Part shown: positions 1-5,133 of the stretch, piece after piece
Position numbering within the stretch: position 1 is the stretch's first letter
Layout of the letters: each line of letters opens with the position of its first letter
Assembly (NCBI GenBank): GCA_037139855.1
Contig: JBAXFM010000343.1
Span: forward strand, 1 to 5,133
Direction of reading: 5' to 3'
DNA from: CAIVAT01 sp037139855
GTDB taxonomy: Bacteria; Bacteroidota; Bacteroidia; Bacteroidales; FEN-979
Length of the DNA stretch: 5,133 bases
Position numbers and translations under genes: made by a program
Notes under the pieces: generated by a model
Seen by the model: the letters and a program-made list of their open reading frames with translations, nothing else
Database searches by the model: none
Told to the model about the DNA's origin: nothing

Positions 1-137
1 GCGGGGCACACGAGATTAGTCTGATACTCGAATTTGGCGGGCTGAGCATCTTCGGTGGCTCGGCAGGGTCATCCGGCATTGGGATGCCAAGTGGACGGAG
101 CGGGTACAGTGGGAGGCTGGAGTGTTCGGAGTTTTAA
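1..137. other. G+C-rich left edge, possible 3' end of an upstream gene
   Basis: No gene is recognised here. On the plus strand the frame beginning at base 3 is open for 44 codons from the window edge to TAA at 135-137, giving a Gly/Ser-rich tail that ends in L-E-C-S-E-F. The other two plus frames hit stops within the first 25 bases. On the minus strand an ATG at 79-77 also stays open to the edge for 26 codons, so the open plus frame may be chance in G+C-rich DNA. Composition is about 62% G+C by hand count over 120 bases, clearly above the rest of the window. It could be the end of a truncated coding sequence or non-coding DNA; the evidence for coding is weak. Confidence 0.2.
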
Positions 138-139
138 TG

Positions 140-178
140 GGTAAAAAAAAGATATTAACAATCCAATAACCTTTTACC
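140..178. promoter_or_regulatory. A+T-rich leader with an inverted repeat before the 209-772 gene
   Basis: GGTAAAA at 140-146 is exactly complementary to TTTTACC at 172-178, and a smaller pair, TATT at 153-156 with AATA at 165-168, nests inside. It lies between the TAA at 135-137 and the ATG at 209. It might be a weak terminator for something upstream or part of the leader of the next gene. I find no good match to the Bacteroidota promoter consensus (TAnnTTTG with an upstream TTG) and no Shine-Dalgarno sequence before the ATG at 209. The stems are short and A+T-rich, so chance is possible. Confidence 0.2.
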
Positions 179-208
179 ACTAAACCCGATTAAGCAATAA
201 ACTGAGCT

Positions 209-772
209 ATGATATCGGGAAAAAATGACCTGCTGGCCGGATATACCGGAAAGTTGGGTAACAGTGGCATGTACAAGCGTGTGGTGAAAGGCAAAGAGAT
301 TATCCAGCGCTGTCCGCACAGAAAAAAGAAAAAAGATAAACATGAAAGACCTGCGCAGGTTCGTCGTTTTCAAATGGCGATCCGATGGGCAAAGATGACG
401 CTGAAAAGTCGGGAAATATGGGAAATCTATTGCAGAACGGCCCATGGATTCAGCAGCGCGACTTCCATGGCCATCAAGGATTATCTGATACCGGCAGAGA
501 TTACTAAGGTCGTCATCTCCGGTTACAGGGGCAGGGCAGGATATCGGATTGTCATCAGGGTTGATAATATTGTTCCTGTTAAATCCGTAGAAGTCAGTAT
601 TTCAAACCCGGAAGGAGAAACCATCGAATCGGGCCAGGCCGTCGTAAAAAGCTCCGGTTTCCTCTGGCACTATGTGACCACCCGGTCGAACCCATTTTAC
701 AAAGGGTCGCGCATCCGTATCATTTCCCATGATCTGCCGAATCACAGGGCAGAATTGACACGAGTTCTCTGA
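209..772 (+). CDS. Conserved hypothetical protein, Bacteroidota type, 187 residues
   Basis: The function is unknown. The frame runs from ATG 209 to TGA 770-772. Near the N-terminus is a short G-x-x-G-K-L-G-N segment (residues 11-18), then a G-K turn (28-29) and a very basic stretch (about 34-47, with four consecutive Lys encoded by two A-rich runs). Next comes a probably helical segment (about 48-93) with R-F-x-x-A-x-x-x-A-K (53-62) and a later S-x-A-T-x-M-A-I-x-D-Y (83-92). The C-terminal half (about 96-187) alternates hydrophobic and polar residues as in a beta sandwich, with G-x-x-G at 108-111, V-K-S-V-x-V-S-I at 124-131 and a W-x-Y at 153-155. From memory, this architecture, especially the G-K-x-G-N start, the 'SAY-like' helix end and the C-terminal 'I-R-V-D ... 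V-K-S-V-x-V-x-I' pattern, matches small uncharacterised proteins common in Bacteroidota; I cannot name a Pfam family. There is no signal peptide or membrane segment, so it is probably cytoplasmic. The basic region could bind nucleic acid, which is inference only. The antisense open frame over 155-445 is taken as a shadow. Confidence 0.75.
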   Translation: MISGKNDLLAGYTGKLGNSGMYKRVVKGKEIIQRCPHRKKKKDKHERPAQVRRFQMAIRWAKMTLKSREIWEIYCRTAHGFSSATSMAIKDYLIPAEITKVVISGYRGRAGYRIVIRVDNIVPVKSVEVSISNPEGETIESGQAVVKSSGFLWHYVTTRSNPFYKGSRIRIISHDLPNHRAELTRVL

Positions 773-816
773 CTAAATTGAAGTATTCCCCTGTGAGGTA
801 TTATACCCGGTACCAT

Positions 817-835
817 CTCCTGTGCATCACGGGAG
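817..835 (+). terminator. Possible hairpin after the 209-772 gene
   Basis: CTCCTGTG (817-824) pairs with CACGGGAG (828-835) over eight positions, including one G-U wobble, around a three-base CAT loop. It begins 45 bases after the TGA of the upstream gene, a plausible place for a transcript end. No T-run follows, so it is not a typical intrinsic terminator; it could instead be an mRNA-stabilising stem or chance. Confidence 0.3.
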
Positions 836-848
836 CATGACGGGAGCA
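829..848. repeat. Short direct repeat ACGGGAGCA, two copies
   Basis: ACGGGAGCA occurs at 829-837 and again at 840-848, an 11-base period. The first copy overlaps the right arm of the 817-835 hairpin, and the left arm CTCCTGT could pair with either copy, giving two alternative stems. With only two short copies, a functional role is unproven. Confidence 0.4.
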
Positions 849-959
849 CTTTAGTCTGAATAGGGTGTTAAACTGGATGTAATAGGGAGGATGGTGGGAC
901 AGAGCCTGGAGAGAGGTTGGAGAAAGATCGAACCGATTTTTAGAACGCAAACCAAATGG

Positions 960-999
960 ATTTTCATAACCCTTTCAGAATTTTCATATCCCTTTAATC
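960..999. repeat. Tandem pair of 20-base units
   Basis: Unit one (960-979) is ATTTTCATAACCCTTTCAGA and unit two (980-999) is ATTTTCATATCCCTTTAATC. They match at 16 of 20 positions, and the first 16 bases differ at only one. A period of 20 bases is close to two helical turns, so both copies would face the same side of the DNA, as in paired protein-binding sites. They lie 301-340 bases before the ATG at 1300. No third copy is seen on either side. Confidence 0.5.
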
Positions 1000-1150
1000 A
1001 AAAATAGTGAAAAAACGAGAATAAAAGTCTCTGAGATTGATCTTCCCTGCCGATTTACAGCAGAATCTTTCGTCCTATCAATTTCACGATATGTTACGTT
1101 CATGCTATTCTGGAAGTATTATGAATTCAGTAACGAAAAGTTTTTTCATA

Positions 1151-1171
1151 TTGATTCCAAATAAGAATCAA
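1151..1171. repeat. Inverted repeat upstream of the surface-protein gene
   Basis: TTGATTC (1151-1157) and GAATCAA (1165-1171) are perfect complements separated by seven bases. It may be an operator half-site pair or an RNA stem in the A+T-rich leader, 129 bases before the start at 1300. A stretch this A+T-rich produces such dyads by chance fairly easily. Confidence 0.35.
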
Positions 1172-1233
1172 AATATAATTGCAACAAACACAATATTTTA
1201 TGATTACAATTTTGTTATTTTTATTTATTTTAG

Positions 1234-1253
1234 ATGCAGATTTCTGCATTTTT
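1234..1253 (+). promoter_or_regulatory. Dyad with T-run in the leader of the surface-protein gene
   Basis: ATGCAGA (1234-1240) and TCTGCAT (1243-1249) are perfect complements separated by TT; as RNA this would form a six-pair stem with an AUUU loop. A run of five T (1249-1253) follows directly, giving terminator-like geometry 46 bases before the ATG at 1300. Alternatives are a palindromic operator or a 5' leader stem. The stem is short and only half G+C, so termination would be weak. Confidence 0.35.
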
Positions 1254-1299
1254 CCAACCATGAACTGAGTGATTTGTCAATGATTTTAATTTCCGGGAT

Positions 1300-1362
1300 A
1301 TGAAAAAACATTTACTATTACCGATTTTGATTGTGATGATTTCATCGTTGGGTGCGATCGGC
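1300..1362 (+). other. Sec signal peptide of the surface adhesin
   Basis: Residues 1-21 have a short basic start (M-K-K-H), a hydrophobic core (residues 5-14, L-L-L-P-I-L-I-V-M-I) and an A-I-G ending before Gln22. That suits signal peptidase I cleavage between Gly21 and Gln22; Gln at +1 is common in Bacteroidota exported proteins. There is no lipobox Cys, so a lipoprotein is not expected. The peptide also supports ATG 1300 as the true start. Confidence 0.85.
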
Positions 1363-4300
1363 CAGACAACGTATTATTGGGTTGGGGGAACAGGCAGTTG
1401 GGGTGATGCTGGTCATTGGTCTTTGGTATCTGGTGGCTTAGGTGGTGCTGGAGTGCCAGGACCAATAATAAATGCTGTTTTTGATGCCAATTCATTTTCA
1501 ATAGACAATCAGGAAGTTAAATTTCAAGATGTTCCGATTATCCAATGTAAGGACATGGATTGGAGACTTATTAACAGGCCGGTAAAACTAAGTGGGGCTA
1601 AACCAATTGACATTTCCGGTAATCTTTGGTATAGAGATATTTCAATGATGAATTTTACATTCACAGGACAAACAAACTTTTCAGCGTCGAATAGTAATGT
1701 TATTATCTGTACAGCCGGGCAAGCGATTCCAACAGGTGTAACTTTTGATGGGGAAGAAGGGCATTGGGATCTTTGTGATAATTTTTATGTGTTAGGCGAT
1801 ATTGCTTTAAATAAAGGCCATTTAAAAACTAATAATTATTCGATAACCGGTTATCGATTTAATTCAGCACCTGTAAATCCAGACAATAATCGTAGTCTGG
1901 ATTTAGGTTCATCATTAATTACAGTGAGATCAATGAATAAGGATTTAACAAAAATCAGCAGCCGGTTTACAAATTTTGGGAATACGATGAAAGTTTATGG
2001 CAGTGGTACTTCAAAGTTCCTTTTTACGGGTGAAATCGCTGAAAGCGATAACCTTTGTACGATGGATGCGGCAAAGGATTTGCATTTTGACAACGTGGAA
2101 TTCGTTAAAAATGGTGAATTAATTGCTGAACATGATACTTTCAATGATGTCTTATTTGGTCAAAATGGCACACTTCACGTTGATACTTGTATATTCGATA
2201 CGGTTGAAATACATCAGTTAGGATTGGCCTATTCCAATAATTGCAAATATACCAGATTCCTGTTTTCGACTTATCCAACATGGTGGTGCGATTGCTGTGA
2301 CAATAGAAACCATGATTACGGTCTCCTCCAAGGTGACAACAACCAAATATTTGAAATGATTAACTTTAACCGGAACGGAACTATTAAGGGAAATAATAAC
2401 AATGCTGATTCTTGCCGGTTTAATGCAAACGGGAATTTACTTGCCGGTTCAAATGAATTCAATATTGTAATGATGCAACGCATCTGGGTTTATGGTTGTT
2501 CGTGCGGTATTTATTCAAAGGATACCCTGACGGTGGAAAAAAACAAAATTCAAACCATTCATGATTCGATTATCCTCTTTGGAGGTTATAATTGTGAACA
2601 CACTCGGATTACCAGCACTGACAATACTGTACAAGCCACGATAGCCACGGATCATCCACAGTTTCTTGACTATATCGAACTTAAAGGGATAAATGGTAAT
2701 ATCATAATCCCGCCATCAAACCCAGATACGGCAAAACGATCTGTCGACCTGGGAAACAATTCGAATTGGTATTTCAAGAATAACTATATCCCATTGGAAG
2801 ATTCGGCAAAAACGGTTACAGACGTATTTCCGTGCAGTGACAATCACAATGGAACCGTAACAATCTGGGCCAAAGGGGGAGAGAAACCTTATACATATTA
2901 TCGTTACACCGGCTCTGGTTGCTGGTGTGGGACCTGTTGGAGTCCTAACACTCCTTCTACAAGCAATGTGTTCACTGGTCTGGCAAAAGGGAACTATCAA
3001 TTTAAAATAGTAGATGCATATGGTTGTGAAAGTGTGATCGTCAATGCAACTGTCGGTGGTCCTGAACCTGTGATTATTTCTTCTGTGGACATTACACCTA
3101 TTCCCTGTTATCATGTTCCTCCATTCACCGATGGCCAGGTGGTGGTTCATGCAAGTGGAGGAACAGGAGCGCTGCAATATTACATGGATGGTAAAGGCTG
3201 GCAAGCAAGTAATACCTTTATCAATGTATCGCTAGGCATACATACTATCCAAGTAAAGGATGTTTCAAATTGCCTCTCAGTTGTTGATACAATTACGATG
3301 ACCCAACGACCAGAAATGTTTATGATCATTCAAACTCCGGAAACCGTAACTTGCTGGGGAGATAGTTCAGGCATAATTAAAATTCAGGTTTGGGGTGGTA
3401 CATTTCCGGATAGCGTTTTCATCATACCTGTTGCGCCTGTTGTTCACGCACAAAATACAGTAAAAGATAAAATAATTTCTTCAAACCTGGGATCCCCTAG
3501 AATTTATAAAGTATTCGCAGGGAGTTACCACATTGTTATTAAAGATACCAACGGTTGTATTATTGAGGATTACAGACAGGTGTTTGAAAATCCCAAAATG
3601 AATTACACTTATAGCAAGGAGACTGTTACTGTGGGATCTTCAACGACCTATTGTCTTGAAGTAACACCCACGGGAGGTGTTCCCGGGTATACACATTTAT
3701 GGAACAATGGGGCCACAACAAAAAAAATATGCGGATTAGTCCCAGGATGGTGGTGCGACACCATCACCGACTCACAAGGTTGCCGGGATACTGCATGTAT
3801 ACTGATAGAACCTTTGTCAATTCAACCGATTGTTCCCGACACTGTTTGCTACGGGAAATGCAATGGCTCGGCATGTGTCCTTGCGTCTGGTGGTTCAACG
3901 CCCTATGGGTATTTATGGTCGAATAACACAACCCAGCCTTGCCTTATCAATGTGTGTCACGGAACCTATACCGTTACAGTAACGGATGCCAGTGGCGGAA
4001 TTGTGATCGATAGTGTGCTGATTTATGAAAACCCTCAAATTACTGGTACTTTTACCATTGATACGGTATCCTGCGGCGGGGGGCAGGATGGTTCACTCAC
4101 CATCAATGCTGCCGGAGGAACACCGTATTTACCTCCTCCTGGCTATCATTATCTTTGGTCAACCGGCAAACCTTACAATGTTGCTAATGTTGCTACCGGG
4201 CTTTCTGCCGGTGCTTATACCGTCACCGTGTCTGATGCAAAGAGTTGCACCAATTCCTTTTCTGTGGTTATGCCTCAACCCCCACCCATCTCCATCAGTT

Positions 4301-5133
4301 TCAAAACTTCCTCCAATTGTACTACCTACTCGGCAGAAGCGATTGTTTCCGGGGGAAATCCGCCCTATTCCTATGTTTGGTCACCGGGAGGGCAAATTAC
4401 AAATCCTGCAGCAGGACTGTTGCCAGGAACATATACCGTTACGGTTACCGATGCTAAAAGTTGTACAAAAATTGGCTCAGTTGCTATTACAGCGCTGGCT
4501 GTGGCCACGACAATAACCAATGTTACCTGTTATGGGGCGTGTAACGGAACTGCAACTGCTTCTGCCTCGGGAGGAAATAAACCATACAGTATCACCTGGA
4601 CGAAATTCCCTTCAGGAGATATCGTTCCGGGCAATCCAATTATTAATTTATGTCCGGGAGATTATATGGTAACTGTTCTTGATTCAAACAACTGCCCGGT
4701 TTCGAAAACGGTAACCATCAGTCAGCCGGCCAATCCACTTGAAATAGCCACCTTAACCTATACTGCCATGCTTGATTGTTATGGGGATTGTGACGGTCAG
4801 GCAGCTGTCTTTGCCAGTGGTGGCACAGGATCATATACGTATAAATGGGAAAAAAGCACAACCCCCGGATTCATTCTGGGCACAGGGCAAATTATCAACG
4901 GTTTATGTGCAGGAACCTATTGTGTTACCGTCACCGATGTGAGAGGTTGCTTTGTAGATACTTGCTTTACAATTTTGCAACCCGCTCAAATTCTTTTCAC
5001 CTACTCGAAAGCAGACATCAATTGCTTCTCAGATGGTGATGCCGGCCAAATCACAATCGGTAATGTAACCGGTGGAACTTCACCTTATGTTTATACGATC
5101 AACTGTCCATTGAGTGGGTACGGTTCGTCACCG
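1300..5133 (+). CDS. Giant SprB-repeat surface adhesin, 3' end outside the window
   Basis: This is the N-terminal 1278 residues of a secreted repeat protein; the frame has no stop before the right edge. ATG 1300 is the first start after an in-frame TGA at 1270-1272 and opens directly into a signal peptide (residues 1-21). The mature part begins with Y-Y-W-V-G-G-T-G-S-W (25-34), then H-W-S-L (39-42) and V-F-D-A-N-S-F (60-66), an N-terminal block I recognise from many Bacteroidota surface proteins. Residues about 67-499 are rich in Asn, Asp, Phe and short hydrophobic strands with no catalytic motif, suggesting a beta-solenoid or similar all-beta fold. From about 504 on come SprB-like repeats with the signature C-Y-G-x-C-x-G, S-G-G, Y-x-W, G-T-Y-T-V-T-V-T-D-A. 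SprB itself is a T9SS-exported gliding adhesin of Flavobacterium; here adhesion or motility is inferred. A T9SS sorting domain would be at the unseen C-terminus. Cys is unusually frequent, with Trp/Cys clusters at 328-333, 541-547 and 817-819. No Shine-Dalgarno is evident, as is usual in this phylum. Several antisense and out-of-frame open frames inside it are shadows. Confidence 0.92.
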   Translation, partial: MKKHLLLPILIVMISSLGAIGQTTYYWVGGTGSWGDAGHWSLVSGGLGGAGVPGPIINAVFDANSFSIDNQEVKFQDVPIIQCKDMDWRLINRPVKLSGAKPIDISGNLWYRDISMMNFTFTGQTNFSASNSNVIICTAGQAIPTGVTFDGEEGHWDLCDNFYVLGDIALNKGHLKTNNYSITGYRFNSAPVNPDNNRSLDLGSSLITVRSMNKDLTKISSRFTNFGNTMKVYGSGTSKFLFTGEIAESDNLCTMDAAKDLHFDNVEFVKNGELIAEHDTFNDVLFGQNGTLHVDTCIFDTVEIHQLGLAYSNNCKYTRFLFSTYPTWWCDCCDNRNHDYGLLQGDNNQIFEMINFNRNGTIKGNNNNADSCRFNANGNLLAGSNEFNIVMMQRIWVYGCSCGIYSKDTLTVEKNKIQTIHDSIILFGGYNCEHTRITSTDNTVQATIATDHPQFLDYIELKGINGNIIIPPSNPDTAKRSVDLGNNSNWYFKNNYIPLEDSAKTVTDVFPCSDNHNGTVTIWAKGGEKPYTYYRYTGSGCWCGTCWSPNTPSTSNVFTGLAKGNYQFKIVDAYGCESVIVNATVGGPEPVIISSVDITPIPCYHVPPFTDGQVVVHASGGTGALQYYMDGKGWQASNTFINVSLGIHTIQVKDVSNCLSVVDTITMTQRPEMFMIIQTPETVTCWGDSSGIIKIQVWGGTFPDSVFIIPVAPVVHAQNTVKDKIISSNLGSPRIYKVFAGSYHIVIKDTNGCIIEDYRQVFENPKMNYTYSKETVTVGSSTTYCLEVTPTGGVPGYTHLWNNGATTKKICGLVPGWWCDTITDSQGCRDTACILIEPLSIQPIVPDTVCYGKCNGSACVLASGGSTPYGYLWSNNTTQPCLINVCHGTYTVTVTDASGGIVIDSVLIYENPQITGTFTIDTVSCGGGQDGSLTINAAGGTPYLPPPGYHYLWSTGKPYNVANVATGLSAGAYTVTVSDAKSCTNSFSVVMPQPPPISISFKTSSNCTTYSAEAIVSGGNPPYSYVWSPGGQITNPAAGLLPGTYTVTVTDAKSCTKIGSVAITALAVATTITNVTCYGACNGTATASASGGNKPYSITWTKFPSGDIVPGNPIINLCPGDYMVTVLDSNNCPVSKTVTISQPANPLEIATLTYTAMLDCYGDCDGQAAVFASGGTGSYTYKWEKSTTPGFILGTGQIINGLCAGTYCVTVTDVRGCFVDTCFTILQPAQILFTYSKADINCFSDGDAGQITIGNVTGGTSPYVYTINCPLSGYGSSP
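2809..5133 (+). repeat. Array of nine complete and one partial SprB-like protein repeats
   Basis: Approximate units are 2809-3060, 3070-3318, 3319-3600, 3601-3816, 3817-4038, 4039-4287, 4288-4503, 4504-4740, 4741-4989 and 4990-5133 (cut by the edge), each about 72-94 residues. The best-preserved units (3817, 4504, 4741) carry C-Y-G-x-C-x-G, then S-G-G, an aromatic-x-W strand and G-x-Y-x-V-T-V-x-D. Unit 3601 replaces the usual G-T-Y-T-V-T with G-W-W-C-D-T, unit 3817 lacks the terminal Cys after D-A-S-G, and unit 3319 is the longest and most divergent. Units are similar in protein but clearly diverged in DNA, so they are old duplications rather than recent expansion. The repeats probably form a chain of Ig-like beta domains that extends the protein from the cell surface. 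Confidence 0.85.

Larger units (their letters stand above)
773..1299. other. 527-base intergenic region without a gene
   Basis: No frame on either strand gives a protein-like product. An open frame at 1037-1303 translates to a Phe/Ile/Asn/Ser-rich sequence with no domain pattern, reflecting A+T-rich DNA, and it overlaps the start of the next gene. The left part (773-920) has mixed composition with a hairpin and a short direct repeat; about 880-930 is purine-rich. The right part is very A+T-rich (about 21% G+C at 1141-1260) and carries two dyads. This fits a 3' untranslated region followed by a long promoter and leader for the surface-protein gene at 1300. I could not place a -33/-7 promoter pair with acceptable spacing; the nearest -7-like hexamer context is TATTTTTA at 1216-1223, without a TTG at the right distance. 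Confidence 0.6.

Noticed and set aside
310..340. Two A6 runs in the 209-772 gene, considered as a slippage or frameshift site
   Set aside because: The reading frame continues normally through both runs into a C-terminal half that fits the family, so no frameshift is needed.
155..445. Minus-strand open frame of 96 codons
   Set aside because: It lies mostly antisense to the better supported 209-772 gene and its translation has no family pattern or believable domain.
16..860. Nine-base match TTAGTCTGA at 16-24 and 852-860, considered as attachment sites or element ends
   Set aside because: A match this short is expected by chance at this scale, the flanks do not align, and no integrase or transposase is present between them.
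1194..1223. Bacteroidota-type promoter (TTG, then TAnnTTTG) before the adhesin
   Set aside because: Only partial -7-like matches were found (for example TATTTTTA at 1216-1223), with no TTG at suitable spacing in DNA so A+T-rich that such matches are common.
1037..1303. Plus-strand open frame of 88 codons before the adhesin
   Set aside because: It comes from very A+T-rich DNA, is full of Phe, Ile, Asn and Ser with no domain signal, and its end overlaps the adhesin start in another frame.
2716..3204. Minus-strand open frame of 162 codons
   Set aside because: It is antisense to the repeat protein, is rich in Cys, His, Arg and Thr as expected for reading repeat DNA backwards, and shows no motif.
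4025..4516. Plus-strand open frame of 163 codons inside the adhesin
   Set aside because: It is a +1-shifted reading of the SprB-like repeats, low-complexity Leu/Pro-rich, while the main frame is uninterrupted through the same bases.

Overview
The window looks like chromosome from a member of the Bacteroidota, probably a gliding or type IX secretion (T9SS) lineage. Three things point there: a long SprB-type repeat protein with a signal peptide ending just before Gln, the Y-Y-W-V-G-G-T-G-x-W opening of its mature part, and starts without an obvious Shine-Dalgarno sequence. A small upstream protein also resembles a family I associate with this phylum. Species cannot be told from this sequence.

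Layout, left to right. Bases 1-137 are G+C-rich (about 62% over the first 120 bases, hand count) and hold no recognisable gene; one frame stays open from the left edge to a TAA at 135-137 and might be the tail of an upstream gene. Bases 209-772 encode a 187-residue cytoplasmic-looking conserved hypothetical protein with a basic N-terminal part and a beta-rich C-terminal part. Bases 773-1299 are a 527-base non-coding gap that becomes very A+T-rich towards the right (about 21% G+C over 1141-1260). It contains a short hairpin, a 20-base tandem repeat and two dyads, all candidate regulatory structures. From 1300 to the right edge runs one unbroken reading frame of 1278 codons with no stop: the N-terminal part of a giant secreted surface protein. 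It comprises a signal peptide, a region of about 480 residues that is probably beta-solenoid-like, and nine complete plus one partial SprB-like repeats that continue beyond the window.

The two genes point the same way but are not clearly an operon: the gap between them is long and has its own candidate signals. The large protein would be exported by Sec across the inner membrane and, by family precedent, by T9SS across the outer membrane, to act as a surface adhesin or motility-type filament. The C-terminal T9SS sorting domain that would confirm this lies outside the window. I see no tRNA, rRNA, CRISPR array, insertion sequence or phage gene. I found no convincing new multi-gene system; the most notable points are the Trp/Cys clusters in the adhesin and the structured intergenic region.
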